Assembly: GCA_019351975.1 (NCBI GenBank)
Contig: JABBOG010000005.1
Location: 1-64,000 of the forward strand
Source of the DNA: Acidobacteriota bacterium
GTDB lineage: Bacteria; Acidobacteriota; Terriglobia; Terriglobales; Acidobacteriaceae
DNA length: 64,000 nucleotides
Direction of reading: 5' to 3'
The notes below the pieces were generated by a model. That model was given only the letters and a program-made list of their open reading frames with translations. It was not told the origin of the DNA and did no database searches. The first letter of the stretch is position 1; each line of letters begins with the position of its first letter. Shown here piece after piece: positions 25,172 through 32,954 of the stretch. The position numbers were made by a program, and so were the translations under genes.

Positions 25172-26155
25172 CTATCGGGGCATGGCGATTGAGTGATACG
25201 CGAGCGTCTGCTGCTTCGCCATCGCCGCCTCTGCCTCCCACGCCTCTGCTTCTTCTGAGACCTCACGTTCACGTGCGTCGTCACGCTCTTTGGCCCACTT
25301 CGAAGCCGCAGTTAGCACCGTCAGCTCCGCCGGCGCCAACATATCCGGCGTGAACCCTGCAATAGCGACAAATCCGGGCTCGTCACCCAACGCCTCCGAA
25401 ATCGCATTCCAAAGGAAATACGGCGACGTCGTCGGCAACAATACCATCTGCCGCTTAGGCTCCGGCATCGCAAAATACGTTCCCCAAACCAACAACGCGA
25501 CACACGAACCCATCGCGCTGACCGCGTAAACAGGCGAATAAAGAGATTGCGCCCCTGTTGAGGATATCCATGCGGACTCAATGAGTCCCACTACCGCAAA
25601 AACGCCAAGACCAAGACTGACCCCAAAAATATGGCTCCTGTAGGTAAGTCCAAGATATCTGGTCGAAAAACACACAAATAGCAAAAGACACAGGATCAAT
25701 ACATTGATTGCTTGTTGCATTTGTCCTGCCAGCATTGCTCCATAAAACGGGCCCACTGCATGAGGGCCCATTGCGAGAGCAATGGAGAGAGCAACTGCAA
25801 CGCCAGCGATCCAACGAAATACTATCTTACCTGCCCGGTGCAACCCTTCAAGCGGCTTCATCGCTTGCCGGAACACGCCGTAAATGACTAGTACAAGAAG
25901 TGTGCTCTCAACGAAGAAAAGAATCCAATGGGAATAAAAGTAGATATCGTAACCAAGAACCTTGGATATTCCAAGGTTCTTGCGGAAAAACAGTATCGGC
26001 GCGGAAATGACTTCCTCAAAACAGGTAATAGCTACAAAGCCTGCAAGAACCGAAAATTGACGAATCAATTTCTTCCGGGCCATGAGAATGAATAGGCATA
26101 CACCGATAAGGAGTTCACCGAACATCGCATACTCTAATAACAACTTCGTACCCAC
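25172..26155 (-). CDS. Seven-helix membrane protein of unknown function
   Basis: The GTG at 26155 has GGAGG eight bases upstream; the ORF-track GTG at 26164 overlaps that site and is rejected. The product has about seven membrane helices (for example FGELLIGVCLFILMA, WILFFVESTLLVLVIYGVF, IFGVSLGLGVFAVVGLI), then a C-terminal soluble tail with a charged helix (KWAKERDDAREREVSEEAEAW). I do not know a function; proteins of this shape seem to be a multi-copy family in acidobacteria, which is recollection rather than evidence from this window. It is followed directly by the YdjM-like gene. Confidence 0.75.
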   Translation of the reverse strand: MGTKLLLEYAMFGELLIGVCLFILMARKKLIRQFSVLAGFVAITCFEEVISAPILFFRKNLGISKVLGYDIYFYSHWILFFVESTLLVLVIYGVFRQAMKPLEGLHRAGKIVFRWIAGVAVALSIALAMGPHAVGPFYGAMLAGQMQQAINVLILCLLLFVCFSTRYLGLTYRSHIFGVSLGLGVFAVVGLIESAWISSTGAQSLYSPVYAVSAMGSCVALLVWGTYFAMPEPKRQMVLLPTTSPYFLWNAISEALGDEPGFVAIAGFTPDMLAPAELTVLTAASKWAKERDDAREREVSEEAEAWEAEAAMAKQQTLAYHSIAMPR

Positions 26156-26241
26156 GGCTATCACCTCCCTGCGCGTTCATACTATCCGAGCGTCCAGGGC
26201 GATGCAAGCAGTATCTTAGCACCGAGTACGATTCTGCAAGA

Positions 26242-26421
26242 TTAATCCAAACCGCAGGTGCTCCCGGGCATGCATACTGGCGCGGGCGTGCAAACCATGC
26301 CAGCTTTGGGAGCCATCACTTTAGCTTCGCCGCTCTTTGCCGTGGATGCGTAGATGGAGGAGGCGCTGAAACCGACGACGGCGAGGGCGAGGACGAGGCT
26401 GCGAACGATTGTGTTTCCCAT
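26242..26421 (-). CDS. Small exported Cys-containing peptide
   Basis: The ATG at 26421 has AAGGAG about ten bases upstream; the ORF-track start at 26532 runs back through AT-rich promoter-like sequence. The 59-residue product has a signal peptide (MGNTIVRSLVLALAVVGFSASSIYAS) and a mature part of about 30 residues with three Cys (VCTPAPVCMPGSTCGLD). Coding GC content is normal, but the upstream DNA is markedly AT-rich. It is probably a small periplasmic peptide; the function is unknown. Confidence 0.7.
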   Translation of the reverse strand: MGNTIVRSLVLALAVVGFSASSIYASTAKSGEAKVMAPKAGMVCTPAPVCMPGSTCGLD

Positions 26422-26702
26422 TTTGGTATTTCTCCTTAGAAGGTGTAAAAAGATTTCAAAGATTTCTCTGGACAACCAGACATTTCCAACATAAGGTTGT
26501 AATTGTTGTAAGTCCATCCTTTTCAAATACATAACTAGTTACTATTTAGTTAATATTACTGAAGTACCGTACCAAAGTGAAAACTTTTGTCTTGCTGAGG
26601 CAATCCGTTTGAGTAGCAACTGCGTACACGAATCCATCAGGCAAGTTCTGTGGCGACCCCGCTGACCTCCCCGCCTTCTGGCGCGTATGCTCGTCTTAGA
26701 CC
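26422..26702. other. AT-rich divergent promoter region
   Basis: About 280 bases between the small exported peptide and RNase R genes are unusually AT-rich for this window (for example ACTATTTAGTTAATATTACT). The region carries one copy of a GTACCGTACCAAAGTGAAA repeat. It should contain promoters for both genes. No ORF is convincing. Confidence 0.6.
26564..26582. repeat. Short direct repeat, copy 1
   Basis: GTACCGTACCAAAGTGAAA is found here, upstream of rnr. A near copy with a three-base insertion (GTACCGTACGCGCCAAAGTGAAA) lies downstream at 29868-29890. The two copies flank rnr in the same orientation. Confidence 0.6.
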
Positions 26703-29621
26703 ATGGCTCGGACACCTTATCCCCGCAGTGATCGTGACCTGCTCGCACGCATCTCTCGCTCCGCAGGCTCCAAAGCTGGCTATAAACAGCTCATTCGAGA
26801 GCTCGGCCTGGGCGGCGGCCGCGAACGTCGCCTCCTCCTCGAACAACTCACCTGCATGGTTGCTCGAAAGGAGCTCGTCCATCTGGGTGATGACGTATGG
26901 GCTATCCCATCATCCGATCCGGTCGCTCCGCGTACCCTCAGTTCAACTCGCGCGCGCGGTCTGTGGGATGGCATGGAGGCTGCTGCGCGCAGTGGGCGTG
27001 ACCGTCTGGTAAGCGGGCGTTTGGATCTGCATCGTGATGGTTTCGGCTTCGTGCGGCCGGACGGTGCGGTGCATCAGCCACGTTCGGACGGTGCATTCCG
27101 CAATTCCGAAAAATCCAGCAGCTTGCGCCGCCAAGCCCGGCGGGAGACGCCTCAAAACGCACCAGCGGTGAGCCCAGCGGAGCAGGACATCTTTATCCCT
27201 CCCAATGAGATAAACGGTGCGATGCAAGGCGATTTAGTCCTTGTACATGAAGCACTTCCGGGCCGCGATGGACGCCGCTCCGGGCGCATTGCACGCGTTC
27301 TCACGCGACGCAACCCTACCGTGGTTGGCATCTTTCATTACGCCCGCCACAGCCATCCTCATGATTCGCAATCACTTAGAGGCAATTATGTAACGCCTCT
27401 GGACGAGCGCATCGGTGGCCCTATCACGATCGCAGACGGCGACGAGATCGTACCTGATGCGCCTGATTCGCCACACCGCATGCTTGGCAATGAGGCTCGT
27501 CGCAGGCTGCAACCTATTGATTTGAAAGATGGTAGAGCCCCCTTGGAAGGTCTGGCGGTCGATGTCGAGATCATCAGTTTCCCGACCGCTGGGCGACCCG
27601 CGTGCGGTAGGGTGATCGAGGTTCTGGGGCCGCCGGATGCATTTGGTGTCGATGTTGAAATCATCATTCGTAAACATCACATTCCACACAGCTTCCCGGC
27701 GGCAGTGCTAGCAGAGGCAGCGGACCGTGCGACGGAGACTGTGGCAAGCCTGCCGACGGATGTCATTGAAAACAGGGAGGATTTTCGTGGTCTCCCCATC
27801 GTGACCATCGACGGGGAGACGGCGCGGGACTTTGACGATGCTGTGCTGGTGCGCAGTTTGCCCAATGGAAACAATGAGTTACAGGTGCATATTGCCGATG
27901 TGAGTTGGTATGTGCGGCCAGGGTCTGCGCTCGATACGGAGGCCAGGGTACGTGGGACGAGTGTGTACTTCCCTGACCGGGCTGTGCCGATGCTGCCGCA
28001 TGCGCTTTCGAGCGGGATGTGCAGTCTGCTGCCAAATGAAGACAGGCTTGTACTTAGCTGCATTATGGAGATCGATTCCGAGGGCGAAATCGTCGGTTTT
28101 CGCGTTGCTGAAGGGATCATTCGCAGCGTTCGGCGCATGACGTACACGAGCGTTCAGCATTGCATCGATGCAGCGAGCGCCGTAGCGAATAGGGGATATG
28201 CGGACGGAGTTAGTGGTTTATATGACGGCGTTAGTGGCTTTGAGGACGGGGAGGAGCGCGACCGCGTCGAAGCAGAGTGTCCGGGACTGCCCGCCGCCGT
28301 CGACGCGATGCTTGACCTCGCATTGCGGCTGAACGCGAAGCGTGTGCGTCGTGGGTCGATTGACTTTGACCTGCCGGAGCCTGTGGTGCAGTTTGATCCG
28401 GACGGCAATATGAAGGCCATCGTGCGTTCGGAGCGGGGGTGGTCGCACCGGTTGATTGAGGAGTTCATGCTGTCGGCTAACGAGTGCGTGGCGCACTGGC
28501 TGGAGTCGCAGGGAATTCCGTCGATCTACCGGATTCACGAGATGCCTGACCCGAAGCGGATTGTGGACTTCGAGGAGACAGCGGCGGGTTTTGGGCACTC
28601 GCTGGGGCTGGGGAACCTGCCGGTGCGGAAGTTGACGATGAAGGCGGATCGGCGCGACTCGAAGCAGCGGTCGGCGCGGGGGAGGGATTCGCGGACGGCG
28701 CAGCAGCACGAGGTGCCGGAGAGTATTCCGGTAACGCCGCAGATGTATCAGCGGCTGGTGCGGCGCATCAGCGGAACCCCGGAGGAGCGGATTCTTGCGT
28801 ATCTGATGCTGCGGTCGCTGAAGCAGGCACGGTATGCGGAGCAGAATGAGGGGCACTTCGCGCTGGCGTCGCCGTCGTACACGCACTTTACGTCGCCAAT
28901 ACGTCGGTACCCAGATCTGATGGTGCATCGGCTGGTGCGGGCGATGCTGCGCGAGGGCGCGGATCCAAGGGGCGGCGCGATTCGGTCGGATGATGCGCAG
29001 CCGTGGTCGACGGAGATGGAGCGAGCACGGGGAAGGTCGTCGCCAGGCCGCGTCTCCGATGCGAGACGTGGGGCAGCCGCATTTGGGGAGGGGCCGGTTG
29101 CGGCGGAGGAGTTGAACGATATTGCGGTGGAGAGCTCGCAGGCGGAGCGGCGCGCGGCGGATGCGGAGCGCGAGCTGATTGAGTGGAAGAAGATGAAGTT
29201 CATGGCGGACAAGGTGGGCGAGGACTTCCCTGCCGTCATTCTGTCGTGCACGAAGTACGGTTTCTTCGTGGAACTGGACGATATGTTTATCGAGGGGCTG
29301 GTGCCGCTCGCGTCGCTGGTGGGCGACTTCTACAGCTTTCGGGATACCGACCGAACGATTGTGGGAGCGCGCACCGGCCATGTGTTCTCGCTGGGACAGA
29401 AGGTGCATGTGCTGCTGGACCGGATCGACCGGCAGCAGCGGCGGTTGCAGTTTGCGCTGATGCCGGGAACGGAGCCGCAGGCGAATACGGGGGCGGTGGG
29501 GCGCGGTGGCAAGAGCGAGGCGAAGAAGGCCAAGGCGAAGGAGAAGAAGGTGAGCGGGAAAGCGAAGACTCGGCAGCGGAAGGACAAGGGCAAACGGCGC
29601 CAGGGCGGTATCGACAGATAG
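26703..29621 (+). CDS. rnr: Ribonuclease R
   Basis: RNase R is a processive 3'-5' exoribonuclease that can degrade structured RNA. An N-terminal winged-helix region (about 1-75) is followed by cold-shock-like domains with DIFIPPNEINGAMQGDLVLV, the RNB catalytic domain with GETARDFDDAV (about 373-382, metal-binding Asp residues), and a C-terminal S1 domain (VILSCTKYGFFVELDDMFIEGLVPLASL, about 838-925). The tail is very Lys-rich. At 972 residues it is longer than most. Extra segments interrupt standard blocks: about 40 residues after FVRPD, a duplicated DGVSGL/DGVSGF stretch, and about 60 residues before LNDIAVESS. The base composition turns G-rich in the second half. Confidence 0.93.
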   Translation: MARTPYPRSDRDLLARISRSAGSKAGYKQLIRELGLGGGRERRLLLEQLTCMVARKELVHLGDDVWAIPSSDPVAPRTLSSTRARGLWDGMEAAARSGRDRLVSGRLDLHRDGFGFVRPDGAVHQPRSDGAFRNSEKSSSLRRQARRETPQNAPAVSPAEQDIFIPPNEINGAMQGDLVLVHEALPGRDGRRSGRIARVLTRRNPTVVGIFHYARHSHPHDSQSLRGNYVTPLDERIGGPITIADGDEIVPDAPDSPHRMLGNEARRRLQPIDLKDGRAPLEGLAVDVEIISFPTAGRPACGRVIEVLGPPDAFGVDVEIIIRKHHIPHSFPAAVLAEAADRATETVASLPTDVIENREDFRGLPIVTIDGETARDFDDAVLVRSLPNGNNELQVHIADVSWYVRPGSALDTEARVRGTSVYFPDRAVPMLPHALSSGMCSLLPNEDRLVLSCIMEIDSEGEIVGFRVAEGIIRSVRRMTYTSVQHCIDAASAVANRGYADGVSGLYDGVSGFEDGEERDRVEAECPGLPAAVDAMLDLALRLNAKRVRRGSIDFDLPEPVVQFDPDGNMKAIVRSERGWSHRLIEEFMLSANECVAHWLESQGIPSIYRIHEMPDPKRIVDFEETAAGFGHSLGLGNLPVRKLTMKADRRDSKQRSARGRDSRTAQQHEVPESIPVTPQMYQRLVRRISGTPEERILAYLMLRSLKQARYAEQNEGHFALASPSYTHFTSPIRRYPDLMVHRLVRAMLREGADPRGGAIRSDDAQPWSTEMERARGRSSPGRVSDARRGAAAFGEGPVAAEELNDIAVESSQAERRAADAERELIEWKKMKFMADKVGEDFPAVILSCTKYGFFVELDDMFIEGLVPLASLVGDFYSFRDTDRTIVGARTGHVFSLGQKVHVLLDRIDRQQRRLQFALMPGTEPQANTGAVGRGGKSEAKKAKAKEKKVSGKAKTRQRKDKGKRRQGGIDR

Positions 29622-29624
29622 TCT

Positions 29625-29888
29625 TTGCAGCGGCGATGCGGTTCTGCAGGCGTTCCACACTGTAACACCGGCAGCGACGAGTATGTCCTGGTTCAGGGCA
29701 TCGTGAGAAAAGATCGGGACGGACACCTCAAGGGCTTCGAGTCCATCGAACATGCAACTCCACTAGATCCACAGGACGTAACCCTTCGGTTGGAGGAGCT
29801 TGGAAAGCTGCGAGATGGCTGGCTCGATGGTGCAGGTACCGCACCACACAAAGATTCCTTACCAAAGGTACCGTACGCGCCAAAGTGA
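29625..29888 (+). pseudogene. Truncated gene remnant after rnr
   Basis: The translated stretch GFESIEHATPLDPQDVTLRLEELGKLRDGWLDG reads like the C-terminal part of a real protein; the pattern LEEL..L.DGWLDG.G.AP is one I associate with a family of small bacterial proteins, but I cannot name it. The frame has no proper N-terminal domain, no ribosome site, and is cut off after DSLPKV where the DNA enters the GTACCGTAC...CCAAAGTGAAA repeat. I take it as a decayed fragment, possibly removed by recombination at the repeat. A short genuine gene is the alternative. Confidence 0.45.
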
Positions 29889-29890
29889 AA
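29868..29890. repeat. Short direct repeat, copy 2
   Basis: GTACCGTACGCGCCAAAGTGAAA overlaps the end of the truncated gene and matches copy 1 at 26564-26582, apart from three inserted bases. Confidence 0.6.
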
Positions 29891-29939
29891 GAACGCCTTA
29901 CACCATAAAAAAGTAACGGCTCTTAGCAGCGAGCCATTT

Positions 29940-30647
29940 TCAATGGGCAACAACTCCCGGCCGTCGCCGGAGTGGAGAGTATTCGTCGATTAATTCGGCC
30001 CAGCGCTTTTTGTGACGGTCGAGTTTGTCCTGCTGACAGGCCGTGCAGGCTGATCCGCATCTATATCCGGAGAGAATTACGCGGGTTCCTTTCGCCCTGC
30101 ATTTTGGGCAGTCGGCCATCGAATATAGGGGGACGACTCCACTGAGCGTGCCGGTACGATACTCCGGCCGTATAGAGGCCGCTAGCATGGCCAGATAGTT
30201 CAGCGGATAGAGACCGGGCGCAATCAAAACATTCTGCATTGCGGGCGAGGCAGAGAGTGGAAGCAAATCCCCATCTTCCGGGACGAGATTTGTTTGAATG
30301 GATTCCAGACGAGTCAGATTTCTCAACGGCGCAAACGAAGCGATACGGATGGTACGTCCCCACCCACTTGATGACAGGATGAGCGTTCGCAATTGGCTCA
30401 AATGGCCGACAGCCTGAATGGTGTGGAGGCGAAATGGCTCCAGAGTAAGATGGCGCAGATGTACCAGCTTACTGACCGCATCCAGCAACTCGATGCTGGT
30501 GTTTTCGATATCCAGACTGATGAGGTTCGGAAAGGTGGCAAGCAGATCGAGGCGCTTGGTCGACCGCGAGATTCGCAGCGCCTGCACGGAAGCTGGATTG
30601 AGTCCGTCCAGTGTGGTTGAAAGTTCCGGTATGGGCAGCCATCGCAT
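29940..30647 (-). CDS. Leucine-rich-repeat-like protein with zinc ribbon
   Basis: The first 150 residues show LRR-like units at about 22-residue spacing (FPNLISLDIENTSIELLDAVSKL, LVHLRHLTLEPFRLHTI, LSQLRTLILSSSGWGR). A C-terminal segment has four Cys (CPKC ... CGSACTAC), likely a zinc ribbon, and a basic tail. No signal peptide is seen. LRR-type proteins of this size, placed beside SUKH-family genes, often belong to immunity gene arrays of polymorphic toxin systems; that role is inference. It is the last of three co-oriented genes, 75 bp behind its neighbour. GC content is lower than in the surrounding genes. Confidence 0.7.
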   Translation of the reverse strand: MRWLPIPELSTTLDGLNPASVQALRISRSTKRLDLLATFPNLISLDIENTSIELLDAVSKLVHLRHLTLEPFRLHTIQAVGHLSQLRTLILSSSGWGRTIRIASFAPLRNLTRLESIQTNLVPEDGDLLPLSASPAMQNVLIAPGLYPLNYLAMLAASIRPEYRTGTLSGVVPLYSMADCPKCRAKGTRVILSGYRCGSACTACQQDKLDRHKKRWAELIDEYSPLRRRPGVVAH

Positions 30648-30722
30648 ACAACGATCCCTTCATGATCTTTACTCAGCATCTTTACGTGAACACTAGCTTC
30701 ATCGGCTCCAACGCAAGGGGAT

Positions 30723-31334
30723 CTACTGTTCGGGCGAGTAAAACAGACCCTGTATGTTGCGGCGCTTCTCTTCCGCCGTCAAGAACGTTTTCGCTTCCTC
30801 GAATTCCTGTTGGGTAGGACGAGAATCCGTTGCGGTGTTGTAGCGAAGGACCGTTTGATATGCGTGAAAATATTCAGGATCGCCCAGCAATGTGCAAATT
30901 CCGCCCATCCCTTTCAAGAAGGCGTTCACTGCCATATCGTTCTTTGCGCAGGACTCCTCGAGGTTGGCTCTGTGCGTGTATTTCCAATCGGGTTGAAAGC
31001 CGTTGTCAATCTTTCGATGCCAGCAAGCGATGCGATCCAGAATGGTTTTGAGGGTTTCGGGATCGCTACATACCTTCTGGTTGATGACGGGCCCCATCTG
31101 TTCTGAAAGGGCGGAGAATGCGACAGCGGGACTGTCCATTTGATTGTCGGGCGGAAAGCAATCCATCTCCAGCTGGGCTCGGAATTTTGCGATGTAAAAC
31201 AGAAAGCCCGCACGACGAATGTTGCCCGATTGGAGCGCGGGGATGACCGCGATGAAGAGATCGCTGGCCGAACTGCGTTCTACATCGATCGTCAACGCGT
31301 CAGGGACGTGTTGGATTGTGTGATCCTGGTCCAT
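30723..31334 (-). CDS. Hypothetical protein in immunity-like cluster
   Basis: I do not recognise this family. The ATG at 31334 is chosen because AAGGA lies seven bases upstream; the ORF-track start at 31388 extends into the neighbouring gene. The 203-residue product is soluble, largely helical and has no signal peptide. Notable segments are GNIRRAGFLFYIAKFRAQLEMDCFPPD, ILDRIACWHRK, PDWKYTH and FEEAKTFLTAEEKRR. It sits between an LRR/zinc-ribbon gene and a SUKH gene, 22 bp behind the latter, so all three are probably one transcript. An immunity or toxin-neutralising role is possible from context only. Confidence 0.62.
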   Translation of the reverse strand: MDQDHTIQHVPDALTIDVERSSASDLFIAVIPALQSGNIRRAGFLFYIAKFRAQLEMDCFPPDNQMDSPAVAFSALSEQMGPVINQKVCSDPETLKTILDRIACWHRKIDNGFQPDWKYTHRANLEESCAKNDMAVNAFLKGMGGICTLLGDPEYFHAYQTVLRYNTATDSRPTQQEFEEAKTFLTAEEKRRNIQGLFYSPEQ

Positions 31335-31356
31335 TGCGTTTTCCTTACAAATGAAG

Positions 31357-31917
31357 TCATTCAGCCGATTTTTTTGGCCTGCGTCCAACGGTAGCGCCGG
31401 GCGGAATCTTCAGATTGTGTTCCGCAGCGAAGTCCGCATCGATCCAGATACTGTGTACTTTGACGTTGGGAAGAGGCTCGCCTCTACAATCGATGAGCCT
31501 ATCGAGAAACTCGTCAATATTCTTTGCCAGGCGGGTATGGAGTTTGTCGCCTGCTTCGCTGCGTCCAATCAACTCCAGCTCATGGTCCCAATACCAAATG
31601 GAGCCGGACTTTGGCCGCATCAGTATGCGGTCTCCGCAAGGGCAATCCGCGATGGGTATGGAAGTTTTCATAATCCGGTCGTCCAGCATTTCCATGTGTC
31701 TCACAATGGAGTTGCTCCCGGGCAGAACCGTTAAGAACCGCTCTACAGAAATTCCCCTGCGGTCGCCGGGGAAGCGATTGTCGATGGGTCTGCCGTCACC
31801 GTATCGCAGCAGCATGCTGCAATATGCTGGCGGCAGTTGAATGCCAGTGGACTGTTCAAATGCGTCGATGTCGGCCTGCGTCGGAAGAACATTCGCGGGT
31901 TCTATTTCGATAGGCAT
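31357..31917 (-). CDS. SMI1/KNR4 (SUKH) family protein
   Basis: The N-terminal half fits the SUKH fold: a helix followed by IDAFEQSTGIQLPPAYCSMLLRYGDGRPID, then GISVERFLTVL and strands around IPIADCPCGDRILMRPKSGSIWYWDHE, ending with a helix (LAKNIDEFLDRLI). SUKH proteins are frequent immunity proteins of bacterial polymorphic or contact-dependent toxins. The C-terminal extension of about 45 residues (VKVHSIWIDADFAAEHNLKIPPGA) is not part of the standard domain. The protein is cytoplasmic. No toxin gene is seen in this window. It heads a three-gene unit. Confidence 0.82.
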   Translation of the reverse strand: MPIEIEPANVLPTQADIDAFEQSTGIQLPPAYCSMLLRYGDGRPIDNRFPGDRRGISVERFLTVLPGSNSIVRHMEMLDDRIMKTSIPIADCPCGDRILMRPKSGSIWYWDHELELIGRSEAGDKLHTRLAKNIDEFLDRLIDCRGEPLPNVKVHSIWIDADFAAEHNLKIPPGATVGRRPKKSAE

Positions 31918-32096
31918 ACTGCATCAGATTCCTTTCCGAGACGAGCGACCGCGCATACATGCTGAGACGGCAACGAAGGAGAACAATGCGTCAGCAGAAA
32001 ATTCACGCTCGAGGATAGACTAATCAACATGCAGTCCTTCCTGACCGTCCGGCCAGTTTTTATTTGTTCGGGAGCGACCAAAGTGGAAGGATCGTG

Positions 32097-32954
32097 ATGG
32101 ATACAAGTATGTCTCGCGGGCCTTCGCGGAATTTCGTTGCATTGATTTTGGGTATATTCGTCGCTCTCGGGTTGCTAAGTGGGTTGCTCGTGTCCAGACG
32201 CGCACAGATTGAGCGGCACGAACGAACGGCCCGCGCTTATGCGATGCTGCCTGCTCGAATGCTCTGGGTCTGGGAGCGGCCTGAGGACCTACGCAGCGTG
32301 GATCCGTCAACCGTTGGGGTTGCCGTACTTATGGAAACGATCTACCTCGGCGTTGGACAACGTAGGACGGGCATAGCAGTTCAGCCGCGTATGCAATCGT
32401 TGCAGCTGCCGAACGGCATAGCGCGGGTCGACGTCGTTCGAATGGAAACTGTAGACGGTTATCATTTGGAGGCCAGCCAGTCGGCGCTGCTTGCCGCGAC
32501 CGCATCGCAACTGGTCCGCAACGCACGCACGCCGGGGATTGCCGCGCTGCAGATCGACTTCGACGCGAAAAAGTCTGAGCGAGGATTTTACCGTGCACTG
32601 CTGCAACACGTCCGGGCAGAGATGCCTCCCACCCTTCCATTAACCATCACTGCGCTGGCATCCTGGTGTTCGACGGACGACTGGATTGCGCAGCTGCCGG
32701 TAGATCAGGCCGTCCCTATGTTCTTCCGTATGGAGCCGGATCGGCGGCGCATGATGGCAACGGAAGCGAAGTATCGCGTGACGGAACCGCTTTGCATGGC
32801 CAATATCGGCGTTTCCACCCACGAGCCCTGGCCGCCTGACATTGCTGGCAAACGTGTTTACATCTTTTCCGACAAAGGCTGGGAAAGCGACCTTGCGGTG
32901 CTGCGTGGCTTGCCAAATGTGCGTCAACAAACCAATTCGGAAGTGGGTCGATGA
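32097..32954 (+). CDS. DUF3142 family protein
   Basis: An N-terminal membrane anchor (FVALILGIFVALGLLSGLLV) is followed by a domain matching DUF3142: MLWVWERPEDLRSVDPSTVGVAVL, then ALQIDFDAKKSERGFYRALLQHVRAEMP, ITALASWC, and VPMFFRMEPD. The pattern suggests a TIM-barrel-like, glycosidase-related fold, but no reaction is known. The ATG at 32097 has AAGGA upstream; the ORF-track TTG at 32064 does not. The stop overlaps the next start by four bases (ATGA), so the pair is translationally coupled. DUF3142 proteins are often found with a large partner protein, as here. Confidence 0.8.
   Translation: MDTSMSRGPSRNFVALILGIFVALGLLSGLLVSRRAQIERHERTARAYAMLPARMLWVWERPEDLRSVDPSTVGVAVLMETIYLGVGQRRTGIAVQPRMQSLQLPNGIARVDVVRMETVDGYHLEASQSALLAATASQLVRNARTPGIAALQIDFDAKKSERGFYRALLQHVRAEMPPTLPLTITALASWCSTDDWIAQLPVDQAVPMFFRMEPDRRRMMATEAKYRVTEPLCMANIGVSTHEPWPPDIAGKRVYIFSDKGWESDLAVLRGLPNVRQQTNSEVGR

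Noticed and set aside
28218-29753. A 511-codon minus-strand ORF opposite rnr
   Set aside because: Arg/Leu/His-rich shadow; rnr has intact RNB and S1 domains in the plus frame.
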